Of a stretch of DNA of 45,314 nucleotides, positions 28,659-35,458 are shown piece after piece. Source of the stretch: an uncultured Oscillospiraceae bacterium (GTDB lineage Bacteria; Bacillota; Clostridia; Oscillospirales; Oscillospiraceae); the NCBI GenBank assembly GCA_944387075.1, contig CALXDO010000104.1:1-45314 (forward strand). Reading direction: 5' to 3'. Below the pieces are notes generated by a model. That model made no database searches and was not told the origin of the DNA. It saw only the letters and a list, made by a program, of their open reading frames with translations. Within the stretch, counting starts at the first letter, position 1. Every line of letters starts with the position of its first letter. The position numbers were made by a program, and so were the translations under genes.

Positions 28659-30503
28659 TTATTTTTTTCTCAACATCCGGCTGGCATTCAAAATGGCGAT
28701 CACCGCCACCCCCACGTCGGCAAATACCGCCTCCCACATGGTGGCTACGCCAAAGGCCCCCATCACCAGGAACAGCCCCTTCACCCCCAGGGCGAAGACG
28801 ATGTTCTCCACGACAATCCTCCGGCACTTGCGGGCAATGCCCATGGCGGTGAGGAGTTTGGCGGGGTCATCATCCATAAGCACCACGTCGGCGGCTTCAA
28901 TGGCGGCGTCCGAACCCATACCGCCCATGGCAATGCCCACATCCGCCCGAGAGAGCACCGGGGCGTCGTTGACCCCGTCCCCCACATAGGCCAGCACGGT
29001 GTCCTGGGGCTTTTGCTCCAGCAGCTGCTCCAGCCGCTCCACCTTGTCCTGGGGCAGCAGCTGGGCGTGTACCTCATCCAGCCCCAGCCGATGGGCCATC
29101 TCCTCCCCCACCGCCTGGGTGTCCCCGGTGAGCATCACCGTGCGCACTCCCTGCGCTTTGAGCTGGGCAATGGTATCGGCGGCGTGTTCCTTCACCTGGT
29201 CAGCAATGAGGGCATAGCCCAGATATTTCCCCTGGGCTGCCACATGCACCACCGTCCCGGCAGACACGGTGGAGGCGGGTGTGAGCCCGTGTTCGTTCAT
29301 CAGCAGGGCATTTCCTGCCAGCACCGGCACCCCATCCACCTGGGCCATAACGCCCCGGCCAGGGATTTCCTCCACGTCGGTGACGGTATGCTGGGCCAAG
29401 TCCCCACCCCAGGCCTGACGCAGAGACAGGGCAATGGGGTGGTTGGAGTGGCTCTCTGCCAGAGCCGCCCATTGCAGCAGCGGCTTCTCCTCCCCGGTTT
29501 GCACCGGGTACAGCCCCTCCACGGCAAACTTGCCCTGGGTGAGGGTGCCGGTCTTGTCAAAGACCACCGTTTTTGTCTTGGCCAGCAACTCCAAATAGTT
29601 GCCGCCCTTCACCAGCACACCCTGACGAGACGCCCCGCCAATGCCTCCGAAAAAGGCCATGGGAATGGAGATGACCAGGGCGCAGGGGCAGGAGATGACC
29701 AGGAAGGTCAGGGCACGGCGCACCCATTCTCCCCACTGTCCGGTGGCCAGTCCGCCCACCACCGCCAGGGCTGCGGCCCCCACCACCACCGTGGGGGTGT
29801 ACCAACGGGCAAAGCGGGTAATAAAGTGCTCTGCCTTCGCCTTTTTGGAGGCGGCGTTCTCCACCAGCTCCAAAATCCGAGCCACGGTGGACTGCTCAAA
29901 GGGCCGGGTCACCTCCATGTGGAGCAGGCCTGTGAGGTTGACACAGCCCGAGCTGACCTCCTGGCCCTCCTCCACCTCCCGGGGCACCGACTCCCCGGTG
30001 AGGGCGGCGGTATCCAGGGAGGAAATTCCCTTCACCACCACCCCATCCAGGGCAATCCGCTCCCCAGGGCGCACCACCAGGGTCTCCCCCACCTGCACCT
30101 CGTCGGGCTCTACGGTGACTTCCTCGCCCCCCCGCAGCACCCGGGCGCTGTCTGGGCGGATGTCCATGAGTTGGGCAATGGAGCGGCGGGACTTGTTCAC
30201 CGCCATACTCTGGAACAGCTCTCCCACCTGGTAGAAGAGCATCACCCCCACCGCCTCAGCGTACTCCCCCAACGCCAAGGCCCCTAGGGTGGCCACGCAC
30301 ATGAGGAAGTTCTCGTCAAAAATCTCGCCCCTTGCGATGTTGCACACCGCTTCCCACAGCACATCCCACCCCACCACAAAGTAGGGGAGGAGGAAGAGGG
30401 GCAACCGCCACAGCCCCCAGCTCTCGGGGGCAAAGCTCGCCGCCACCAATAGGACTCCTGCCACCACAATGCGGGCTAAATTTTGTTTATGCCGTCTGGT
30501 CAT
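28659..30503 (-). CDS. P1B-type heavy-metal-translocating ATPase (Zn/Cd/Pb-type)
   Basis: A 614-residue membrane pump with all catalytic motifs: actuator TGES (169-172), metal-path SCPCAL (Cys272, Cys274), phosphorylation DKTGT (Asp316), ESHSNHPIA nucleotide motif, MLTGD and VGDGVNDAP. The CPC pattern with a C-terminal helix ending VAVIAILNASRMLRKK favours the Zn(II)/Cd(II)/Pb(II) P1B-2 group over copper pumps. The N-terminal metal-binding domain is missing and is instead encoded as a separate small protein just upstream. It is third in an ArsR-HMA-ATPase operon, so it should export toxic divalent metal when the repressor releases DNA. The metal is inferred, not proven. Confidence 0.92.
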   Translation of the reverse strand: MTRRHKQNLARIVVAGVLLVAASFAPESWGLWRLPLFLLPYFVVGWDVLWEAVCNIARGEIFDENFLMCVATLGALALGEYAEAVGVMLFYQVGELFQSMAVNKSRRSIAQLMDIRPDSARVLRGGEEVTVEPDEVQVGETLVVRPGERIALDGVVVKGISSLDTAALTGESVPREVEEGQEVSSGCVNLTGLLHMEVTRPFEQSTVARILELVENAASKKAKAEHFITRFARWYTPTVVVGAAALAVVGGLATGQWGEWVRRALTFLVISCPCALVISIPMAFFGGIGGASRQGVLVKGGNYLELLAKTKTVVFDKTGTLTQGKFAVEGLYPVQTGEEKPLLQWAALAESHSNHPIALSLRQAWGGDLAQHTVTDVEEIPGRGVMAQVDGVPVLAGNALLMNEHGLTPASTVSAGTVVHVAAQGKYLGYALIADQVKEHAADTIAQLKAQGVRTVMLTGDTQAVGEEMAHRLGLDEVHAQLLPQDKVERLEQLLEQKPQDTVLAYVGDGVNDAPVLSRADVGIAMGGMGSDAAIEAADVVLMDDDPAKLLTAMGIARKCRRIVVENIVFALGVKGLFLVMGAFGVATMWEAVFADVGVAVIAILNASRMLRKK

Positions 30504-30517
30504 GGCTCCTCACACCC

Positions 30518-30736
30518 TTACTTGACAATGCGGCAGTGGCGTTCCACTCGAGAAATGCACTTCTGGGCCTCGCCCACAATCTCGTCAAACCGGGCTTCCT
30601 CCCCCTCGATGGTCAACTTCTGGGTCATGAAGCTGATGGAGGCGTTCTCTACCCCGGGAAGTTTGCCAATGGCCTCCTCCATTTTCCGAGCGCAGTTGGC
30701 ACAGTCCAATTCTTCCAGCTGAAATACTTTTTTCAT
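30518..30736 (-). CDS. Stand-alone heavy-metal-associated (HMA) domain protein
   Basis: A 72-residue ferredoxin-like HMA domain with the metal-binding pair in LEELDCANCARKMEEAIGKL, followed by the usual GVENASISFMTQKLTIEGEE strands. The DCANCA form is typical of the Zn/Cd-type pumps' N-terminal domains. It is encoded between the ArsR repressor and the ATPase, which itself has no HMA domain, so this protein probably acts as its detached metal-loading domain or chaperone. It extends about six residues past the core, with HCRIVK at the end. Confidence 0.88.
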   Translation of the reverse strand: MKKVFQLEELDCANCARKMEEAIGKLPGVENASISFMTQKLTIEGEEARFDEIVGEAQKCISRVERHCRIVK

Positions 30737-30751
30737 ATCAATTACCCCCTA

Positions 30752-31105
30752 TTATTCCATAATATGTTCCATGCCCTGGGCGATGATCTTGCGCACATGA
30801 TCGTCCGCCAGAGAGTAATACACCGTCTTGCCCTCCCGGCGGGGCTTTACCAGCCGCCCGGCCTTGAGCACTCGCAGCTGGTGGGACACCGCCGACTGGG
30901 TCAGCCCCAGCAGCTGGGCCATGTGGCACACGCACAACTCCGACTCGAAGAGGGCATACAAAATCTTCATGCGGGTGGTGTCTCCAAAGAGCTTGAACAG
31001 CTCCGCCACGTCATACAGGCACTCATCCGAGGGCATGTGCGCCCCCATCTCTTCCACCATATGCCCGTGGCAACAGTTCTCGGTCTCCCGCTTCTCCTGC
31101 ACCAT
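30752..31105 (-). CDS. ArsR/SmtB-family metal-responsive repressor
   Basis: A 117-residue winged-helix repressor. The N-terminus carries a Cys/His-rich arm (NCCHGH), the core LFKLFGDTTRMKILYALFESE leads to ELCVCHMAQLLGLTQSAVSHQLRVLK with the ELCVC metal-site signature, and the wing reads RREGKTVYYSL. Together the N-terminal cysteines and CVC pair match the CadC/CmtR-like alpha3N-type site for Cd/Pb/Zn. The start was chosen for GGAGGGAG upstream; a longer frame crosses the operator. It is the first gene of the efflux operon, with a perfect inverted repeat at its promoter. Confidence 0.9.
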   Translation of the reverse strand: MVQEKRETENCCHGHMVEEMGAHMPSDECLYDVAELFKLFGDTTRMKILYALFESELCVCHMAQLLGLTQSAVSHQLRVLKAGRLVKPRREGKTVYYSLADDHVRKIIAQGMEHIME

Positions 31106-31125
31106 GGCTCTCCCTCCTTCAAACC

Positions 31126-31175
31126 AACATATGAACATCTGCTCATATGTTAGCATATTGTGCCTTTCCCGTCAA
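31126..31175 (-). promoter_or_regulatory. Promoter and ArsR-type operator of the metal-efflux operon
   Basis: Perfect inverted repeat AACATATGA (31126-31134), eight-base spacer, TCATATGTT (31143-31151). Minus-strand promoter TTGACG (31170-31175), 17 bp, TAACAT (31147-31152); the operator overlaps the -10 and start site, as expected for ArsR/SmtB repression. Confidence 0.8.
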
Positions 31176-31197
31176 TCCCTTAAAAGGAAATTTTACA

Positions 31198-31253
31198 TTG
31201 ACAAAGATATATCGCAGTGCTATACTCAAACCACGATGTATCGCAATACGATA
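31198..31253 (+). promoter_or_regulatory. Promoter and paired operators of the PadR unit
   Basis: TTGACA (31198-31203), 17 bp, TATACT (31221-31226). Two related sites, TATCGCAGTGCTATA (31210-31224) and TATCGCAATACGATA (31239-31253), are 29 bp apart. The second contains the inverted pair TATCG/CGATA. The first lies on the promoter, consistent with autorepression. Confidence 0.75.
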
Positions 31254-31274
31254 TATACACACGGAGGTGATTCC

Positions 31275-31595
31275 ATGGATGCCCATATCCGAAAGGTGTA
31301 TGTACCCATGACAGAGACAGGGTTTTACATTCTCCTGTGTCTGCGCAGCGAGACCCACGGCTATGGCATTGTACAGCAGGTGGAAACCCTCACCGGTGGG
31401 GAAATTCACCTCAGCCCTGGCACACTGTACGGAAGCCTGTCCAAAATGGAGAAGGATGGGCTGATCCGCTTGGTGCGGGAGGAGGAGAAACGGAAGGTGT
31501 ACACCATCACCCCTCTGGGAACCGAGGTGTTGGAACTGGAGATGAAGCGCATTGAGCGGCTGTATCATACCATGCAGGAGGTGCGGAAGAGATGA
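31275..31595 (+). CDS. PadR-family transcriptional regulator
   Basis: A 106-residue winged-helix regulator: TETGFYILLCLRSETHGYGI is the typical PadR opening, followed by LSPGTLYGSLSKMEKDGLI and the wing VREEEKRKVYTITPLG, with a short C-terminal helix for dimerisation (subfamily 2). The start has GGAGGTG seven bases upstream. It overlaps the following DUF2812 gene (ATGA), and this pair is widespread in Clostridia, where the PadR protein controls its own operon. Two TATCGCA-type sites at the promoter fit that role. The effector is unknown. Confidence 0.92.
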   Translation: MDAHIRKVYVPMTETGFYILLCLRSETHGYGIVQQVETLTGGEIHLSPGTLYGSLSKMEKDGLIRLVREEEKRKVYTITPLGTEVLELEMKRIERLYHTMQEVRKR

Positions 31596-32143
31596 AGGAG
31601 CGAAAGACGGAAGTACGTTTTTTCACCATCATGCAGTGGGAAGAGGAGCAGGCATATCTACAACGTCGTCACCGACAGGGGTGGGCTTTGGATCGGGTGT
31701 CCGCCCAGTGCGTGTACCACTTCACCCGCTGTGAGCCGGAGGAGGTGGTGTATCAGCTGGACTACAACCAGGAGGGTCTGCGCCAGAAGGAGGACTATGT
31801 ACAGATGTTTACCGACTGCGGCTGGGAGTACATCCAAGACTGTATGGGTTACTGCTACTTCCGCAAGCCCAAGGCAGACATGCGGGAAGATGAGGAGGGT
31901 ATCTTCTGCGACGATGCCTCCCGGCTGGACCTGATTCTGCGGATCTTCCGAGGCCGTATGGTGCCCTTGCTGTTCATTTTCGCTTTGATGATCCTCCCTC
32001 AACTGTATATACACCGTCACGTGGAAACCGTGTGGGACGCTATTCTTGTTGGGATGTTTGGACTTTTGCTGATACTCTATCTGTGGGTATTCACCTCCTT
32101 TGCCCACAAACTGTGGCAGTATCGGACCTCCATCAGACCATAA
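31592..32143 (+). CDS. DUF2812 domain-containing membrane protein
   Basis: A 183-residue protein with a soluble N-terminal DUF2812 domain: TEVRFFTIMQWEEEQAYLQR, HRQGWALDRV, CEPEEVVYQLDYN and CGWEYIQDCMGYCYFRKP are its typical text. Two C-terminal transmembrane helices follow (about 123-142 and 150-170). DUF2812 proteins are nearly always encoded next to PadR regulators and are proposed to act in envelope or small-molecule sensing, without established biochemistry. The start overlaps the PadR stop, so the two are translationally coupled. A terminator follows 45 bases later. Confidence 0.88.
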   Translation: MKERKTEVRFFTIMQWEEEQAYLQRRHRQGWALDRVSAQCVYHFTRCEPEEVVYQLDYNQEGLRQKEDYVQMFTDCGWEYIQDCMGYCYFRKPKADMREDEEGIFCDDASRLDLILRIFRGRMVPLLFIFALMILPQLYIHRHVETVWDAILVGMFGLLLILYLWVFTSFAHKLWQYRTSIRP

Positions 32144-32188
32144 CATCACTCCCCTGTCCACGAGGGGACTTTCCCCCTGTACGGATAC

Positions 32189-32226
32189 AAAAAACGGATG
32201 CAGCTTCACACTGCATCCGTTTTTTC
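32189..32226. terminator. Bidirectional terminator between DUF2812 gene and ftsH
   Basis: AAAAAACGGATGCAG, seven-base loop, CTGCATCCGTTTTTT; it is a perfect stem including the A/T runs. Confidence 0.9.
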
Positions 32227-32237
32227 TATCTATTTCG

Positions 32238-34397
32238 TTACGCCTGAGGCTGGTCGGGCTGCTCCTCCTGAGGCTGCTCCGGTTCCGGCTCCTGGTCCGG
32301 GGTTTCCTGGGGCTTTTTCTCCGGCTCCTGGTCTTGGGCCGGCTCCTCCTGGTGCTCGGGCACAGCCACCGGCTCACTGACCATATGAATGGCACGGGCG
32401 GGGGGCTCCACGTCGCTGCCCACCGTCACCTCTGCCAGAGCGGGGTCTTTGCCCTCGATGATGGCCACCATCTCGGCTCCGGTGATGGTCTCCTTCTCCA
32501 GCAGGTAGGCGGCAATCTTGTCCAGCAGCTCCCGGTTATCCTCCAGCACCTGAATGGCCTCGCTGTGGCAGCGGTCAATGATGGCCCGCACCTCGTCGTC
32601 AATGCCAGCGGCGGTGTCCTGGGCACAGGTCAGGCCCATCTGGCCGTCCAGATACTGGTTGCGCACGGTGGCCAGACCCATCATGCCGAATTTCTCACTC
32701 ATACCGAACATGCTCACCATCTTGCGGGCAATCTCGGTGGCCCGCTCAATGTCGTTGGCGGCCCCGGAAGAGCGAGTGCCGAACACCACTTCCTCCGCTG
32801 AGCGGCCCGCCAGCAAGGTGCGGATCTCGGCCAGCAGGTCCTCCTCGGTCATGAGGAACTTCTCCTCCTCGGGCAGGTGGAGGGTGTAGCCCAGTGCGCC
32901 CTGGGTGTGGGGCACAATGGTGATTTTGGACACGGGCATGGTGTTGTTTTTCTGGTTGTGGGCCACCAGGGCATGTCCCACCTCATGGTAGGCAATCATG
33001 CGCTTTTCCTGCTCCGTGAGCACGGTTCCCTTCTTCTCGCTGCCGGCGATGACAAACTCAAAGGAGGTGAGCAGATCCTGCTGGTTCACGGCCTTCCGGC
33101 CCTGACGCACCGCCCGCAGGGCGGCCTCGTTGACCAGGTTGGCCAGGTCCGCGCCCACGCAGCCTGCGGTGGCCTGGGCGATCTTCTTCAGGTCCACATC
33201 CTCGGCCAGACGAATCTTGCGGGTGTGTACCTGGAGGGTGGCCAGACGTCCGGCCAGGTTGGGCCGGTCGATGGTAATGCGCCGGTCAAACCGGCCGGGA
33301 CGCAGCAGAGCCTTGTCCAGCACCTCGGGGCGGTTGGTGGCGCCCAGGACGATGATGCCCTTGCCGGGGTCAAAGCCATCCAGCTCCGCCAGAAGCTGGT
33401 TGAGGGTCTGCTCCCGCTCGTCGTTGCCGCCCATGCGGTTGTCACGGGATTTGCCGATGGTGTCGATCTCGTCGATGAAGATGATACAGGGGGCCATTTT
33501 GCTGGCCTCTTTGAACAGGTCACGGACACGGGAGGCGCCCACGCCCACAAACATCTCCACAAAGTCGGAGCCAGAGATGGAGAAGAAGGGCACGTTGGCC
33601 TCACCGGCCACCGCCTTGGCCAGCAGAGTCTTACCGGTACCAGGAGGGCCCACCAGCAAAGCGCCCTTGGGCAGCTTTGCGCCGATTTCGGTGTAACGCT
33701 GGGGGTGGTGGAGGAAGTCGATGATCTCCTCCAAGCTCTCCTTGGCCTCGTCCTGGCCCGCCACGTCCCGGAAGGTGACGCCGGTGGATTTCTCCACATA
33801 CACCTTAGCGTTGGCCTTGCCCACGCCGCCCAGGCCGCCCAGACCGCCGCCGCCCATTTTCTTGAACATATAGCGATAGAGCAGCACCATGGCCGCCACC
33901 AAAATCAAGGTGGGCAGCACATAGCTGATGACCCCGTAGAGCATGGTCTGCTCACTGGTAATCATCTCGGATTTATACTCCACTTTGTGCTCGGTCATCA
34001 GAGAGATGATGTCCGGGTCGGCCACCGGGGGCATGGCCGCCTGGAACTTGAGGGTGTTCTTCTGTCCGGTTCCGATCTGGTTGATGAGCAGATTGCTCAC
34101 GCTCAGCCCGTTCCCCGACTTGGCCTTGTTCATATACTCTTCCAGGGGTTGGGCGTCGTCTTTCAGGGTAAAATAGTACCCGTAGGCATCCATTTCCACC
34201 TTGTCCACATAATCGCTGCTCACCCATTCCCGGAACGTGGAGTAGGGCACGGTAATGGTGTTGGCCGAGCGCATGGACACCAGGCAGCTGTTGAGCAGCA
34301 CCACCAGCAAAATGGCCCATACCACAATGCCGATGAAGCCCAGGGACGGTCGTTTTCTGTTATCGCTTTGATTGTTGGGTCCGTTGGGTCCCGCCAT
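32238..34397 (-). CDS. ftsH: ATP-dependent zinc metalloprotease FtsH
   Basis: A 719-residue membrane AAA+ protease. Two N-terminal helices (about 20-42 and 155-175) flank an extracellular domain. The AAA module has Walker A GPPGTGKT, Walker B IIFIDEID and the second region of homology [20 protein letters not shown]. The zinc site HEVGH is at 471-475, with the third ligand in the [11 protein letters not shown] region. It extracts and degrades membrane and regulatory proteins. The start has AGGAGGACAA upstream. The last 45 residues are an unusual tail of Pro, Glu and Gln ([15 protein letters not shown] and similar), probably disordered. It is monocistronic and divergent from rlmB. Confidence 0.95.
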   Translation of the reverse strand: MAGPNGPNNQSDNRKRPSLGFIGIVVWAILLVVLLNSCLVSMRSANTITVPYSTFREWVSSDYVDKVEMDAYGYYFTLKDDAQPLEEYMNKAKSGNGLSVSNLLINQIGTGQKNTLKFQAAMPPVADPDIISLMTEHKVEYKSEMITSEQTMLYGVISYVLPTLILVAAMVLLYRYMFKKMGGGGLGGLGGVGKANAKVYVEKSTGVTFRDVAGQDEAKESLEEIIDFLHHPQRYTEIGAKLPKGALLVGPPGTGKTLLAKAVAGEANVPFFSISGSDFVEMFVGVGASRVRDLFKEASKMAPCIIFIDEIDTIGKSRDNRMGGNDEREQTLNQLLAELDGFDPGKGIIVLGATNRPEVLDKALLRPGRFDRRITIDRPNLAGRLATLQVHTRKIRLAEDVDLKKIAQATAGCVGADLANLVNEAALRAVRQGRKAVNQQDLLTSFEFVIAGSEKKGTVLTEQEKRMIAYHEVGHALVAHNQKNNTMPVSKITIVPHTQGALGYTLHLPEEEKFLMTEEDLLAEIRTLLAGRSAEEVVFGTRSSGAANDIERATEIARKMVSMFGMSEKFGMMGLATVRNQYLDGQMGLTCAQDTAAGIDDEVRAIIDRCHSEAIQVLEDNRELLDKIAAYLLEKETITGAEMVAIIEGKDPALAEVTVGSDVEPPARAIHMVSEPVAVPEHQEEPAQDQEPEKKPQETPDQEPEPEQPQEEQPDQPQA

Positions 34398-34481
34398 AGA
34401 GTTGTCCTCCTTAAAATCATACAAGCCGGGGCACTTCCCGGCAGTGGCTTCTTGAAACGGCTTCGTTCCGTATTCGCGAGA

Positions 34482-34510
34482 AGTATAACACATTTGAAAG
34501 GTAAAAACAA
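34482..34510 (-). promoter_or_regulatory. Promoter of ftsH
   Basis: Minus strand: TTGTTT (34505-34510), 17 bp, TATACT (34482-34487). I see no HrcA (CIRCE) or CtsR operator nearby. Confidence 0.55.
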
Positions 34511-34605
34511 GAAATGTTCTTGGCGTCGGTGTAAACTTTCTATGACCTTGTGGGATTTCCCCGTTAGATTCTCCGTTTTTCCTCTTTTTCATCCGGCAAA
34601 ACCAT

Positions 34606-34613
34606 GATATAAT
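34606..34613 (+). promoter_or_regulatory. Extended -10 promoter of rlmB
   Basis: TATAAT at 34608-34613. The two bases before it, 'ga', follow a T, giving a TGA-TATAAT extended -10 with no good -35. It is 57 bases upstream of the rlmB start. Confidence 0.5.
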
Positions 34614-34669
34614 GTAACGTCAAACCAATCATATTTTATGTTATCATAGACAAAAAAGGAGCACCCAAC

Positions 34670-35434
34670 ATGCGCCAACATCAAAATCAACGAAATAGCC
34701 AGGCCGACGGCATCATTGAGGGCCGCAACGCCGTTATTGAGGCCCTACGGGCCGGCACTGCCATGGATAAAATTTATATTGCCAAGGGTGAGACCGACTC
34801 CACCCTTGGCCACATCGCCTCCACCGCCCGCAACCAGGGTATCGTCGTGGTAGAGGCGGACCGCCGCAAACTGGATGCCATGAGTGCCACCCACTCCCAC
34901 CAGGGAGTCATCGCTGTGGCGGCTGTGCGGGAGTACGCCAGCGTGGCCGACATCCTCCAGGCCGCCCGGGACAAGGGCGAAGCCCCCCTGGTGGTGGTGT
35001 GCGACGAGCTCAGCGACCCCCACAACCTGGGCGCGGTGATCCGTACCGCCGAGGCCGCCGGTGCCCACGGGGTCATCATCCCCAAACGCCGCTCCGCCGG
35101 TCTCACCGCCATCGTGGCCAAGACCTCTGCCGGAGCTGTCAGTTACCTGCCGGTGGCCCGCGTGCCCAACCTCACTGCCCTGCTCAAGGAGCTGAAGGAA
35201 GAGGGCCTGTGGGTGTACGGCACTGCCGCCGACGGTACCACCAGCCTGTACCAAGCTGACCTGAAAGGCCCTGCCGCCATCGTCATTGGCAGCGAAGGGG
35301 ACGGTATGAGCCGTTTGGTGCGGGAGCAGTGCGACTTTTTGGTGTCCATTCCCATGCGTGGGCAGGTCAACTCTCTCAACGCCTCGGCCGCTGCTGCCGT
35401 GGTGCTGTACGAGGCCGTGCGTCAGCGCAGCTGA
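34670..35434 (+). CDS. rlmB: 23S rRNA (guanosine-2'-O-)-methyltransferase RlmB (TrmH/SpoU family)
   Basis: A 254-residue SPOUT methyltransferase. The N-terminal L30e-like RNA-binding domain starts DGIIEGRNAVIEALRAG. The catalytic trefoil knot has motif 1 DPHNLGAVIRTAEAAGAHGV, motif 2 AIVIGSEGDGMS and motif 3 IPMRGQVNSLNASAAAAVV. It methylates G2251 (E. coli numbering) of 23S rRNA in RlmB; the family also contains tRNA enzymes, so rRNA specificity is by similarity. AGGAG lies ten bases before the ATG. The next gene starts 24 bases downstream on the same strand, so the two are probably co-transcribed. Confidence 0.92.
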   Translation: MRQHQNQRNSQADGIIEGRNAVIEALRAGTAMDKIYIAKGETDSTLGHIASTARNQGIVVVEADRRKLDAMSATHSHQGVIAVAAVREYASVADILQAARDKGEAPLVVVCDELSDPHNLGAVIRTAEAAGAHGVIIPKRRSAGLTAIVAKTSAGAVSYLPVARVPNLTALLKELKEEGLWVYGTAADGTTSLYQADLKGPAAIVIGSEGDGMSRLVREQCDFLVSIPMRGQVNSLNASAAAAVVLYEAVRQRS

Positions 35435-35458
35435 CCGCCCCTGTAAAGGAGCATCCCC

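Noticed and set aside
34398..34669. HrcA or CtsR heat-shock operator between ftsH and rlmB
   Set aside because: No CIRCE-type 9-9-9 repeat or GGTCAA heptad was found; only ordinary promoter elements are visible.
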